A program made the translations under genes and the position numbers. From the NCBI GenBank assembly GCA_028281215.1, contig JANQKH010000204.1, positions 1 to 13,707 on the forward strand: 13,707 nt of DNA. Direction: 5' to 3'. Every line of letters begins with the position of its first letter. The first letter of the stretch is position 1. Positions 1 through 8,700 of the stretch are shown here, piece by piece. Below the pieces are notes generated by a model. It had not been told where the DNA came from. It saw nothing but the letters and a program-made list of their open reading frames with translations, and did not search any database. The DNA comes from Phycisphaeraceae bacterium (GTDB lineage Bacteria; Planctomycetota; Phycisphaerae; Phycisphaerales; Phycisphaeraceae).

Positions 1-617
1 ACGCGATCGCCATCTGCCATGTCAACGTCGGCACTGGCGCGGATCGGGCCATCCCCGATGGACCGTCTGTCGCGCGATCGCTCTAATTCCTTCCAAAGAA
101 ACGTTTGTGCACTACAAATCCACAGTGCAGAAAGGATATTTGCCTCCAGTGCAAGCAGTCGGCAGTCTCTGTCGGCTCCAATTGCGGCCAAGCGGGTCGG
201 CGTTGCTTGCCTGATCATGCATCCTGGGGTCCGATATGAGAAAGAATACAGACGATGAACGGCGTGCAGTTGTCGCGGTTGCGCCTCATAAAGGGTTGAA
301 TTATGCGGCCGCCGTATTTGTAAGACTAGTAAATGAAGAGGTTTATAATCGACATTGCGGATTCCGCGTCCGCTAACCGGAATGTGTGAGAAAAGGCTCA
401 AGTCGATTTTCCCGGCCGCCGATGGTCCGTCATTAGCCGCGGATCGGAACGGTTGTGCGGCCTGGGCCGGCTCGTCGTCGGCACGGAATCGGCCCTGAAG
501 GGCATAAAAACCAGCCTGTTTTTTAATCATGCTGGTTCCAGACGCACGATAGACCACACCATCAAGGTTTAACCGCGGCACCGACTTGCACAATTGCAAC
601 ACAACGCTCACGGCTAC
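1..617. other. Intergenic stretch with no supported gene
   Basis: I see no convincing gene in this stretch. Open frames exist on both strands, one running off the left edge on the minus strand from an ATG at 218, but none has a well-placed ribosome binding site, a recognisable motif or the codon pattern of the real genes here. One modest inverted repeat is visible: AACCAGC at 509-515 and GCTGGTT at 531-537, separated by 15 nt that include a T-run. The T-run lies in the loop rather than after the stem, so it is not a standard terminator. The section is more AT-rich and less codon-like than the rest of the window. Confidence 0.6.
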
Positions 618-645
618 TTGACATGGAAAAAAAGGGCACGACAAT
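618..645 (+). promoter_or_regulatory. Candidate sigma70-type promoter upstream of the porin gene
   Basis: A perfect TTGACA -35 hexamer lies at 618-623, followed after 16 nt by GACAAT at 640-645, which matches four of six bases of TATAAT. It points toward the porin gene. If used, the transcript would start near 652 and carry an untranslated leader of nearly 380 nt before the start codon at 1031, which is long. A second promoter closer to the gene cannot be excluded. Confidence 0.4.
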
Positions 646-848
646 ACGCGGCCAATAGTTTCGGGGAGTCAACGGCTTTCAATGGTTCCTGAAGTCCGTT
701 GATTCCCAAGGTCCACCCGTTCAGTGGTTGGTGTCGGGATCAAAATGGTTCTGATAGACCCCAGTTGAACGAACAGCAGTTGATCGCATTACCACAAGAG
801 GCAAACAAAAACGGCGAACAACTCCGCTCGCCTACATTCAGGGTTCTT

Positions 849-866
849 TTGATCAAGTTTGATCAA
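849..866. promoter_or_regulatory. Tandem TTGATCAA palindromes, possible operator
   Basis: Two identical 8-bp palindromes, TTGATCAA at 849-856 and 859-866, are separated by GT, so their centres are exactly 10 bp apart, about one helical turn. Such spacing suits two protein dimers binding the same DNA face. The pair lies in the leader upstream of the porin gene and downstream of the candidate promoter. What binds it is unknown; a chance occurrence in a short AT-rich stretch is possible. Confidence 0.35.
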
Positions 867-893
867 CACTCAATGACTTCAAGATGAAAACGT

Positions 894-945
894 CGGCGTT
901 GCGTAGACGCCGTTGCCTGGCTGGATGCTGTGAACGTCAGCCGGG
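894..945 (+). other. Two potential hairpins in the porin leader
   Basis: CGGCGT at 894-899 can pair with ACGCCG at 907-912 around a 7-nt loop. Directly after it, 916-923 can pair with 938-945 (8 pairs, one G-T wobble) around a 14-nt loop. Neither is followed by a T-run, so they are not terminators. They could structure or stabilise the mRNA leader of a highly expressed porin, but GC-rich sequence forms such stems easily by chance. Confidence 0.2.
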
Positions 946-1018
946 CGAAAGAAACGGGAGCTTGATCATCCTCGTGGGGTGGTCAGGGGAAGCTCCCAGA
1001 TTCCATGGTTCCTGTTAC

Positions 1019-1023
1019 AGGAG
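1019..1023 (+). promoter_or_regulatory. Ribosome binding site fixing the porin start
   Basis: AGGAG lies 7 nt before the ATG at 1031. The earlier in-frame ATG at 884 has no such site, and only the ATG at 1031 places a signal peptide at the very N-terminus. Confidence 0.75.
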
Positions 1024-1030
1024 ATGGTCC

Positions 1031-2467
1031 ATGAACCGTTGCATGCTCTCACTTTCGATTGTGGGTTGCTTGATCTTGGGCCTCGCCGGCGTCGTCCGTG
1101 CAGATAGTGACGCGGACTTGCGTGCTGAAATTGCACGCTTGCAGCAACGCCTGAACGAGGTTGAATCCAAGCAGTCCCAGAACTGGCTCAACGAACGTCG
1201 AGCCGAAGAAATCAAGTCGTTGGTCCAGGATGTCCTGGCTGACGCAGACACCCGCGCAAGCCTGATGGCCGACGGCGCAGTCGCCGGCCACGATGGCAAG
1301 AACTTTTTCCTGGCCAGCGCTGACGGCAGCTTCCTGCTGAAGTTCTCCGGTCAGATTCAGTTCCGCTACATCGCCAACTTCAACGCCGACCTCGGCGCCA
1401 GTGGCGGTGGTTCGCCTCCCAATGATGACGACCACGAAGACGAAGGCTTCCAGATGCGCCGCGTGAAGCTCGCATTCCACGGTCACGTCGAAGCCGGCGG
1501 CCAGTGGGAATACATGGTTCGCCTCGCGGCCAGCCGTGATGAAGACTCCGGCGCCAGCTACGGTGACGGCGATGTCTTCGTCGAAGACATGTGGGTCCGC
1601 CGCCAGCTCGCTGATGGCGTCCACCTCAAGTTTGGTAAGTTCAAGCTGCCGTTCAACCGTGAAGAGTTGACCAGCTCGAGCAAGCAGCAAACTGTGGAAC
1701 GTTCTTCCGCGAACGAAGCCCACTCGCTTCAGCGTGCCGAGCAGATCCAGATCCAACTGGCTCCGATGGACAACGTCCGTGCTCTGATTTCGCTCAGCGA
1801 TGGCGCCGCGTCGGAAAACACCGACATCGGTCTCGACAGTGTTGAATTCGCCATCACCGCCCGCGTTGATGTTGCCATCCAAGGCGACCTCGCGCAGACC
1901 GCGGACTTCTCGGCTTGGTCCGGTGAGCCCATGGGTATCTTCGTCGGTGGTGCGGTGCACTACCAAGCCGGCGATGGCTTCAACACCGGCAACCCCGCTG
2001 CCGCACTTGCCAGCGGTGACTACCTCGCTTGGACGATCGATGGCTCGATCGAAACCAACGGCCTGAACGTCTTCGCAGCCGTCATGGGTAACTCCCTTGA
2101 CAGCCTCGCAGGCGGTACCGGCGAAGTCGACCAGCTCGCATTCGTCGTCCAAGGTGGTTACTTCGTCGTGGCGGATAAGGTTGAACCTTTCCTCCGCTAT
2201 GAATACCTCGACGGCGACGATCCCGACGGCAGCCCGGCGACCGATGACGATGCGATGCTGATCACCTTTGGTGTCAACATCTACTTCGAAAAGGGTCACG
2301 ATGCCAAGTTCACGGCTGACGTGGTTTGGCTGTTCGACGGCGGCCGCGACGAAACGCTGGATCACAGCGTGGTTGACGGCAGCCCCGACGGCCGCGGTCT
2401 CGGCTTCTCCGAGAACGTGGACGAAGGCACGCTGCTTCTCCGCCTCCAGTTCCAGTTGCTGTTCTAA
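1031..2467 (+). CDS. Outer-membrane beta-barrel porin, phosphate-selective porin O/P-like
   Basis: This 478-residue protein most likely forms an outer-membrane channel for small, probably charged solutes. Residues 1-24 are a clear signal peptide ending VVRA before DSDADL. Residues 25-50 form a short amphipathic, coiled-coil-like segment (RAEIARLQQRLNEVESKQ), as is common before the barrel in porins that trimerise or touch the cell wall. From about residue 100 alternating strands follow (FLLKFSGQIQFRY, FQMRRVKLAFHGHV, VHLKFGKFKLPFNRE), joined by acidic loops, and the protein ends in LLLRLQFQLLF with a C-terminal Phe, the usual barrel-assembly signal. The FGKFKLPF pattern and overall plan resemble the OprO/OprP group. 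Codon use is strongly biased, suggesting high expression. The frame stays open upstream to 884, but that extension lacks a ribosome site and would bury the signal peptide. Substrate specificity cannot be read from the sequence. Confidence 0.8.
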   Translation: MNRCMLSLSIVGCLILGLAGVVRADSDADLRAEIARLQQRLNEVESKQSQNWLNERRAEEIKSLVQDVLADADTRASLMADGAVAGHDGKNFFLASADGSFLLKFSGQIQFRYIANFNADLGASGGGSPPNDDDHEDEGFQMRRVKLAFHGHVEAGGQWEYMVRLAASRDEDSGASYGDGDVFVEDMWVRRQLADGVHLKFGKFKLPFNREELTSSSKQQTVERSSANEAHSLQRAEQIQIQLAPMDNVRALISLSDGAASENTDIGLDSVEFAITARVDVAIQGDLAQTADFSAWSGEPMGIFVGGAVHYQAGDGFNTGNPAAALASGDYLAWTIDGSIETNGLNVFAAVMGNSLDSLAGGTGEVDQLAFVVQGGYFVVADKVEPFLRYEYLDGDDPDGSPATDDDAMLITFGVNIYFEKGHDAKFTADVVWLFDGGRDETLDHSVVDGSPDGRGLGFSENVDEGTLLLRLQFQLLF

Positions 2468-2484
2468 GACAATTGAATAATCCA

Positions 2485-2558
2485 CTGCTCGCCGCTTTGA
2501 CGCGGCGGGCAGTTTTCGATCGGCCGACGCTTCCCCTGGCGCCGGCCGATCGTTTTTT
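2485..2558 (+). terminator. Double intrinsic terminator after the porin gene
   Basis: Two hairpins follow the porin stop codon. The first pairs 2485-2495 with 2502-2512 (11 pairs, one wobble, 6-nt loop) and is followed by TTTT. The second pairs CGATCGGCCG at 2517-2526 with CGGCCGATCG at 2543-2552, can be extended inward by three pairs after one mismatch, and is followed by six T at 2553-2558. Both T-runs are on the plus strand, so they stop porin transcription and not the converging minus-strand operon. Confidence 0.85.
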
Positions 2559-2644
2559 ATTGGCGGTCGGGCTCGTACTCAACGCTACAGCAAAAGTTGA
2601 TCTGCTCTAATGGAACACAGATGAAGTGTGAAGCGCGTTACCAT

Positions 2645-2676
2645 ACGATTTGTCTTAAACACGCTTTGTCTTAAAC
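2645..2676. repeat. 16-bp tandem duplication between convergent genes
   Basis: The unit ACG(A/C)TTTGTCTTAAAC occurs twice head to tail at 2645-2660 and 2661-2676 with one mismatch. It lies just past the stop of the minus-strand sulfatase gene and beyond the porin terminator. It may be a replication-slippage duplication or a paired binding site. Confidence 0.7.
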
Positions 2677-2704
2677 CATTCAATCTTTCGAACAGTTTCC
2701 CCTT

Positions 2705-4165
2705 CTACTTCTGCCTGCGCTTGTTTTTTTGCTTTGGCTTGCGGTTCACCCAGTTTTTGTATTCCGGTCGTGACGCCCAGTCTTTGAGGTACGGTTGATA
2801 CTCAGGAATGGCGTACCAGAACCGGCCGTGTGGCCCTTCACGGGTGACTTTGCCTTCGGGGTAATCCGCACCGGTGAGGCTCTTGTCGATCGCAGTGACC
2901 ATCGCATCGAGCGCTGCCTGCATGCGCTTGGCGTCGTTGGGCCGGTCAGTGAACAGGTTCTTTGATTCGGTTTTGTCGGCCTTGAGGTCGAACAACGAAT
3001 ACTTGCCGCCGCCGATCCGTTCGGTGACCAGTTTCAAGTTGTTGTCGATCAGGGCGGCTTTTCTTTGGAAGTAGAAGGGAATGGGTTTGGTGCGTCGGCC
3101 GATCTCTTTGGTGAACAGCGGTGCGATGCTCATGCCGTCAACAACGTCGAGCATGGATGTCTTCGGCAGGTCCAGCAGATCGACGATCGTGGGAAAGATG
3201 TCCATCGTAGACGCGGGATGGCTGGTAACGCGCGGCTTGATTCTGGCGGGGTATTCGATGATGCCAGGCACGCGGATGCCGCCTTCCCACACATCGCCCT
3301 TGTGCCCGCGCAGGCCGCCGACCGAATCATGCCCGACGCCGGTGAGGCCGCCGTTGTCGCTGCAATACCAGACAAGCGTATTGTCATGAATGTCGAGTCG
3401 GCGTAGTCCGGCGCGCAGCGTGCCGACACTGCGGTCGATCGCGACGATCTCGCCGTGATGGTGCGCTGAACGTTTTTCTTCACCTTTGATTTGATCCGCT
3501 TCGCTGGCGATGAACGGACTGTGCGGCGAGCCGTACCAGATCACCGTGAACGACGGGCGCTTCTCTTTCACCGCTTTGCCGATGAACTTGAGCGCCTCGG
3601 CCACGATGATGTCGGAAGAATCACCCTTGAATGCCTCGAACTTACCCATGCGGCTCATGAGCGGGTTCATGTCAAAGTAATTGGTGACAGTCAGCCAGTG
3701 GTCGAAGCCGAAGTGGCCGGGATGGTGCGGGTCTGAATTTAACACGGGCACACCGGGGCCGCGCACGCCGTTGAGGTGCCATTTGCCGAAGTGTCCGGTG
3801 GCGTAGCCCACTTTGCGAAGTGCCTGTGCAATGGTGCGCTCTTGCCGATGCAGCGCGAAACCGTGTGATTTCACGCCCGTGCGGTTGTGTGTGCGTCCGG
3901 TCAATACACTGGCGCGCGTTGGCGAACAGACGGGGCCGGCTGCGTAGAACCGATTGAACCACAAGCCGTTCGCCGCCATCGCATCAAGGTGCGGCGTTTT
4001 GAGGATCGGATGGCCGTTGTAGCTGGTTTGCCCCCAACCCTGATCGTCCGCCATGACCAGCACGATGTGCGGACGATCGGCGGCAACGGCGGTTGATCTC
4101 CATCCAATGTTGCCCAGCAAAATAACAATGATTGCAATCATGCTGGATGTGTTGATTCGCGTCAT
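2705..4165 (-). CDS. Secreted formylglycine-dependent sulfatase (arylsulfatase type)
   Basis: This 486-residue type I sulfatase should hydrolyse sulfate esters, probably on a polysaccharide, outside the cytoplasm. Residues 1-29 form a signal peptide ending TAVAA. The metal-binding MADDQGW has its Asp pair at 40-41. C80-S-P-T-R84 is the C-x-P-x-R signature in which the Cys is converted to formylglycine. FGKWH lies at 126-130 and a second metal-binding element, SDNGG, at 269-273, followed by HKGD. Length is normal for the family. The last 13 residues are strongly basic (RKPKQKNKRRQK). It is the last gene of the minus-strand operon: its ATG overlaps the stop of the upstream sulfatase as TGATG, implying translational coupling. 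Activity needs a formylglycine-generating or anaerobic sulfatase-maturating enzyme not seen here. The substrate is unknown. Confidence 0.9.
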   Translation of the reverse strand: MTRINTSSMIAIIVILLGNIGWRSTAVAADRPHIVLVMADDQGWGQTSYNGHPILKTPHLDAMAANGLWFNRFYAAGPVCSPTRASVLTGRTHNRTGVKSHGFALHRQERTIAQALRKVGYATGHFGKWHLNGVRGPGVPVLNSDPHHPGHFGFDHWLTVTNYFDMNPLMSRMGKFEAFKGDSSDIIVAEALKFIGKAVKEKRPSFTVIWYGSPHSPFIASEADQIKGEEKRSAHHHGEIVAIDRSVGTLRAGLRRLDIHDNTLVWYCSDNGGLTGVGHDSVGGLRGHKGDVWEGGIRVPGIIEYPARIKPRVTSHPASTMDIFPTIVDLLDLPKTSMLDVVDGMSIAPLFTKEIGRRTKPIPFYFQRKAALIDNNLKLVTERIGGGKYSLFDLKADKTESKNLFTDRPNDAKRMQAALDAMVTAIDKSLTGADYPEGKVTREGPHGRFWYAIPEYQPYLKDWASRPEYKNWVNRKPKQKNKRRQK

Positions 4166-5583
4166 CAGTTGTTTTCCTTCTTTGACTTGCCGCCGCGCTG
4201 CCGGTACCGGATCGGTTTAGCAGGCTTGGGCAACAGTTTGATGTGCCGTTGGAGTTCCGCTTTGAACGCGGGGTTGTTGATCTGGTTCGTCCACTCATTC
4301 GGATCTTTGGCGCAGTGGTAGAACTCTTCGCCGCCTTGCCCGTAACGGATGTAGCGAAAATGCTCAGTGCGCACGGTCATGTGCACATCGAGCTTCCACA
4401 TGTCGAGAAAACCGGTGATAGCGGGCTTGTCCCAATTCCGATTTGGTTTCTTCAGCAGGGGCACGAGCGAGTAGCCGTCGAGATGGGTCGGCGCGGGCAG
4501 ATCACACAGTTCGGCCAAAGTGGGATAGATGTCCAACAGCGAAACAAAGCGCCGGCAGACCTGCTTCGGCTTCGTGACGCCCGGCGCTTTGATCATCAAC
4601 AGCGTGTGCGTTGCCTCCTCCCAAAGCGTACTCTTGGCCCAGTGGTGTTTTTCGCCCAGATGAAAACCGTGATCCGACCAGAGCACCACCAGCGTGTTGT
4701 CCTTGTAGGGGCTTGCTTCCAGCGCGGCGAGGACACGGCCGATCTGTGCGTCGGCGAAACTGGTACTCGCCAAGTAACCTTGCAGCGCCTTCTTGTATTC
4801 GTTCGCCTTGACGATTTTTTGATGCGTCGAAGGCTTCGCCAGATCGACGCCCGGTTGCGGCACGTCCGACAGGTCGTCCTCTTTGAAGGGTGGCAGCACA
4901 ATCTTGTCGAGCGGGTACATGTCCAGGTATTTTTGCGGCACGTACCACGGGTAATGCGGATGAAACAGGCCGCACGCGATGAAAAACGGTTTGTCGTGCT
5001 TTTTCTTTAACTCAGCGATCGCGAAGTCGGCGTACTTCGCGTCGTTCATCTTCGATTCCGGCAGGTGTATTGGTCCCCAATCTTTTTCGCCAGCCCCGAT
5101 CGGGGAGAGCGGCGCGTTCGGGGGAACGTGGTCGCGTTTGTGCGCAAGGCGCGTGTCCCAGGCGTCGCGCGTGTCGTATCCATGGGACACCTTGCCTGCC
5201 GACGCAGTGTAGTAGCCATGGTTCTTGAAGAATTGTGGCAGCGCGATCGCCTTTTTCAAAGCCGGGCTTTCGTTGATCAACTGCGAATTCTGGTAAATGC
5301 CTGACGTCCAGGGCGCGACACCTGAAAGGATTGCTGTGCGCGAGGGCGAACATTTCGGACTGGCACAATAAGCGCGTGTGAACAGCACGCCTTCGCTCGC
5401 CAGTTTTTTGATTGAGGGCGTGACGACCTTGCCGGAGTAACGATTCGGATCCGAATGTAGCCAGGTGTTTAGGTCGTCGACGCAAAGGAACAGCACATTC
5501 ATTCGTTCAGCGGCGGGGCATGGCTGCACAATGGTGAACACGACCAGCATCGCCAACACGATTCGCACGTTTCTCGGAGTCAT
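4165..5583 (-). CDS. Secreted formylglycine-dependent sulfatase (iduronate-2-sulfatase-like)
   Basis: This 472-residue sulfatase has a signal peptide of about 25 residues ending PCPAA. LFLCVDDLN gives the first metal-binding Asp pair at 36-37, and C78-S-P-S-R82 is the formylglycine signature. GLFHPHYPW lies at 205-213, and LWSDHGFHLGEKHHW at 301-315 holds the second metal site (D304, H305) and the Lys-His pair that contacts sulfate. The VDDLN start and the HxGEKxHW element are characteristic of the iduronate-2-sulfatase-like branch, which in planctomycetes covers many polysaccharide substrates, so the name does not fix the substrate. The C-terminus is Lys/Arg-rich (RYRQRGGKSKKENN). An AAGGAC site lies 11 nt before the ATG. 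The gene is followed without a gap by the other sulfatase gene. The two probably act in sequence on the same polymer, but this is inference. Confidence 0.9.
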   Translation of the reverse strand: MTPRNVRIVLAMLVVFTIVQPCPAAERMNVLFLCVDDLNTWLHSDPNRYSGKVVTPSIKKLASEGVLFTRAYCASPKCSPSRTAILSGVAPWTSGIYQNSQLINESPALKKAIALPQFFKNHGYYTASAGKVSHGYDTRDAWDTRLAHKRDHVPPNAPLSPIGAGEKDWGPIHLPESKMNDAKYADFAIAELKKKHDKPFFIACGLFHPHYPWYVPQKYLDMYPLDKIVLPPFKEDDLSDVPQPGVDLAKPSTHQKIVKANEYKKALQGYLASTSFADAQIGRVLAALEASPYKDNTLVVLWSDHGFHLGEKHHWAKSTLWEEATHTLLMIKAPGVTKPKQVCRRFVSLLDIYPTLAELCDLPAPTHLDGYSLVPLLKKPNRNWDKPAITGFLDMWKLDVHMTVRTEHFRYIRYGQGGEEFYHCAKDPNEWTNQINNPAFKAELQRHIKLLPKPAKPIRYRQRGGKSKKENN

Positions 5584-5598
5584 GGATTCACTTTGTCC

Positions 5599-5757
5599 TT
5601 AGTACAGCCCGGTGCGCCGCCCCAACATGATGGGCGGATGCGGGTTGCGGTCATCCTTCACTTTTTCCAGTCGTTGCAGTCTAACGCGACCAACCGTCCA
5701 TTGTTGCATCATCTGGTGAACATACTTGAATCCCGATGCGTGGAGTATTTTCGGCAT
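5599..5757 (-). CDS. Small 52-codon open frame in the sulfatase operon, status uncertain
   Basis: Between the ThuA/cytochrome gene and the first sulfatase gene an ATG at 5757 opens a 52-residue frame that starts MPKILHASGFKYVHQ and ends RTGLY, with TAA at 5601-5599 falling inside the ribosome site of the next gene. It begins 4 nt after the upstream stop, which fits an operon member. The composition is protein-like (basic, with Trp, Tyr and His), with no signal peptide or membrane segment. There is no good ribosome site: the nearest GGAAC is 15 nt away. The frame stays open upstream to 5778, so it may instead be the surviving C-terminus of a deleted gene. I do not recognise the family. Confidence 0.35.
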   Translation of the reverse strand: MPKILHASGFKYVHQMMQQWTVGRVRLQRLEKVKDDRNPHPPIMLGRRTGLY

Positions 5758-5761
5758 CGCG

Positions 5762-8700
5762 TCATGGTTGAAGTTCCATTAACTCTTTGATCGTCCATAG
5801 TTCCTTACGCTGACTGGTGGCGCGGCGGATTGCTTTGACTTGTTCCTTCGTGATCAGTCCCGCTTCGTTGCCCCAGGCGTAGCGGATGAATGACAGCAAC
5901 TCGGCGAGGCGGTCGTCGCGAATGATGTCGAACGTTTGTGCGGGCGCCATGATGCCGGCCTCGTAGTTTTTGCCGTCGACCGGACCGGTCAGGCCGTGCA
6001 ACAGGATGCGGATGAGGATGTCCGGTTTGCCGAGCACGCGTTTGGAGCCGACCAACGGCGGGGCGAGTGTGGTCTTCAAACCGGCGACGGCAACGCCCTT
6101 GCCGTCGCCGCCATGGCAACTGACGCAGTTGTGGTAGAACAGCCGTTCGCCGCGCACGACCAGATCACGGTGCGGCTTGGGCATATCGGCGGGCAACTTC
6201 AAGCCGCGGTCCCACTGTTCAATGCCGCCGGTCCATGCCTTGGCGGCGGCGATGCGTTGCCCTTCGGTGCGTACGTGTTTGAACGCTGAACCGTCACGAA
6301 TCGCTTTGATCAACGGGCCGTCGTGCTTCCACAGCGCGGTCAGGCCGGCGAGCCGCACGCCTTCGTGCGTGATATGTCGAAGGATCGCTTTTTCCATCAC
6401 TTCGATTGCCTCGGCCTGTTTGGACATGCCCAGCGAGAGCACCAGTTGCTTGGCGACTTCGCCGCTGCGGTCGTCCGCCAGCGGGGCGAGGTCGTCGATG
6501 ATGCCCGACTCGCCCGCTTCAATGAACGGCTCACTGATTTTGATCGCCGCGGCGCGGACACGCTCGTCACGGTCCCGGTAAGCCGTGCGCAACAGGTTAC
6601 GGTTCACGCGGCCGATGCCTTCCAACGTCCACAAGGCGTGCAATCGGCCGAGTGGGTTGTCGGTGTAACGCACCATGTCTTCCAACAGCGCCCTGACCTT
6701 GTCGTGATCTGCTTTCGGTCGTAGCACGATCAGTTTCTGCGCTGTGTCGCGCCACCAGCCGTTGGGGTGTTGAAGATGACGGAGCAAGTGAGCCGTGCGT
6801 TCTTCAAGCATGCGCGGCTGACCGTGTGGGTCGCCGGGCTGATGATCACGATGTCGAATACGCCAGATGCGGCCGTGCATGTTGTTGTCGGACAGACCTG
6901 ACTCACGGATGAACTTGCGCGGTCCTTCGCTCAGCCACGGCGCATCCTGAATGATGCCGCGATACATGTCGACGACGTAGAGGCAGCCGTCCGGTGCGGT
7001 GGCGGTGTTGACCGGCCGAAAGTTCACATCGGGCGACAGCATGAACTCGTCCGCCCAATAGGCATTCTCGAGCATGAGTTTGCCGTTGACATTCTTGATC
7101 AGCGCGCGGCGGACCGCGTGGATGGTGGGGTCGCAGACGAAATAGTTGCCGTACACCTTGTGCGGCAGGGCGTGACCGCGAAATACGGATTGCCCGCATG
7201 CGGAGGTGAAACGTTTGACCTCGGCTGCGTTGCCGCCGCGGTCGTTGATCGGGCAGAGGTTGCGCACCTCCATGAAGTCGCTTTCGTAGGGTAGGCCGAG
7301 CGTCAGCGGTTCGGTTGATGGCGGAATGTTGTGCCCGCGCTTTCGGATCAACTGCCAGTATTGCCGCGGCATTTGAATGGATTTCGCTGGCTGACTGTTG
7401 TCGGAGAAGAACACGCGCCCGACATCATCGTGTGTCACGCCCCATTGCGCCCAGTTGCCGTGCAGTTTCTGTTCACGCCATTGGCCGTCGGTGAACCGGT
7501 AGCGACGGTGCCCGTAACTGACGTAAATCCAGTTGTCGAGGTTCCAGTCCAGCCCGCTGTCCTGATGCTCGACTGATTTATTGGGTGAGTGCTCGAAGCC
7601 GTCGTAGAGTTTTTTCTTTTCGTCGGCGACGCCGTCACCGTTGGTGTCGCGATAACTGTAGACATCGGTCGTGTCGGTTTCGACGATGGCGATACGATCA
7701 TCCAGTGGCAGGATCATGCGCGGCAGGTTGAGTTTGTCGACAAAGACGGTCGCACGGTCCATGACACCGTCACCATTCGTATCGATTAGGCGTTTCACAC
7801 GTCCATTGCGTAGCGTTTTGGTGCCTGTGCCTTTCTCATCCTGCATATAGCTGCGCATCTCGGCGACGTACATCGCGCCGTTGCCGTCCCACACCACAAG
7901 CACCGGTTCCTGCACCATCGGCTCCGACGCAACCAGTTCGGCGACGTAACCGTCAGGCAGTTGAAACGACCGGCGTTGCTGCTCGGGCGTCAACATCGCC
8001 GCGACATCCTTCGCCTTGATGGTTTGCCAATCTGTGGCTGTCGTCTTCTTCGGCGCCTTCGCTTCTTCCAGTTTTTTCCATGCCACTTCGTGCGGCGACT
8101 TGATTGAGGGTTTGTCCGCGCCCGGGAACGACTGCGGCTTGCCCAGCGTCACCTTGCCGGTCGCGGTGTACTCCACACTTCGAGCGAACGTCGTTTGAAA
8201 CCCCACGCAGTAAAGGCTGTCCCACTCGGTCTGCCCGCGCCAGTGATGGCCCAGTGATGAAACGATCACGCGGCCTTTGCGGTAGTAGGTTTCCCAGATG
8301 ATCGGTTCGTGCAGCCCGGTGCCGCGGTGTTTCGGGTCGGCATAAGCGCTGGCGAGAACGGTCAACCGGTTCGCCGGTCCGCGCATGTGGTGGTACAACT
8401 CGTCCTTGGCGTGCATCCAACGTTTTGGCAAGCCGCGCATGATCGGGTGGTCGGCGGCGCGGGTATCCACGGCGAAGGCGTGCTTGCTCCCGTGCCCGGA
8501 GTTGTCGTTTTCACAGCATGCGAACAGTTCTCCCGTTTTGGGGTTGATCTTCAGGCATCGCCCGAAGCCGCCTTTGCGCCAACCCATGCCGATGATTTCG
8601 TTGAACTGGTCCCAGTTACCGAACGCATTGTTCGCGGCATGAATGACGACCACACCGCCGCCTTGCTCAACGAATTTGACGAAGTTGTCCTGCATCGCCT

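Noticed and set aside
1..218. Minus-strand open frame running off the left edge from ATG 218
   Set aside because: AGGA is only 3 nt from the ATG, GC at third codon positions is not raised as in the real genes, and I recognise no motif. A partial gene cannot be fully excluded.
19..258. 79-codon plus-strand frame
   Set aside because: No ribosome site, Ser/Arg-rich chance composition, and it lies opposite another equally weak frame.
509..537. AACCAGC/GCTGGTT inverted repeat as a terminator
   Set aside because: The T-run is in the loop, not after the stem, and no gene ends just before it.
884..1030. N-terminal extension of the porin to ATG 884
   Set aside because: It would put 49 residues rich in Arg, Cys and Gly before the signal peptide and has no Shine-Dalgarno sequence, while ATG 1031 has AGGAG at 7 nt.
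1049..2485. A 478-codon antisense open frame opposite the porin gene
   Set aside because: It is a by-product of the strong codon bias of the porin gene. The translation has no signal peptide or family motif, whereas the plus strand shows a signal peptide, beta strands, a ribosome site and a terminator.
4243..5010. 255-codon plus-strand frame opposite the second sulfatase
   Set aside because: It lies fully inside a sulfatase gene with all catalytic motifs, and its translation shows no recognisable domain.
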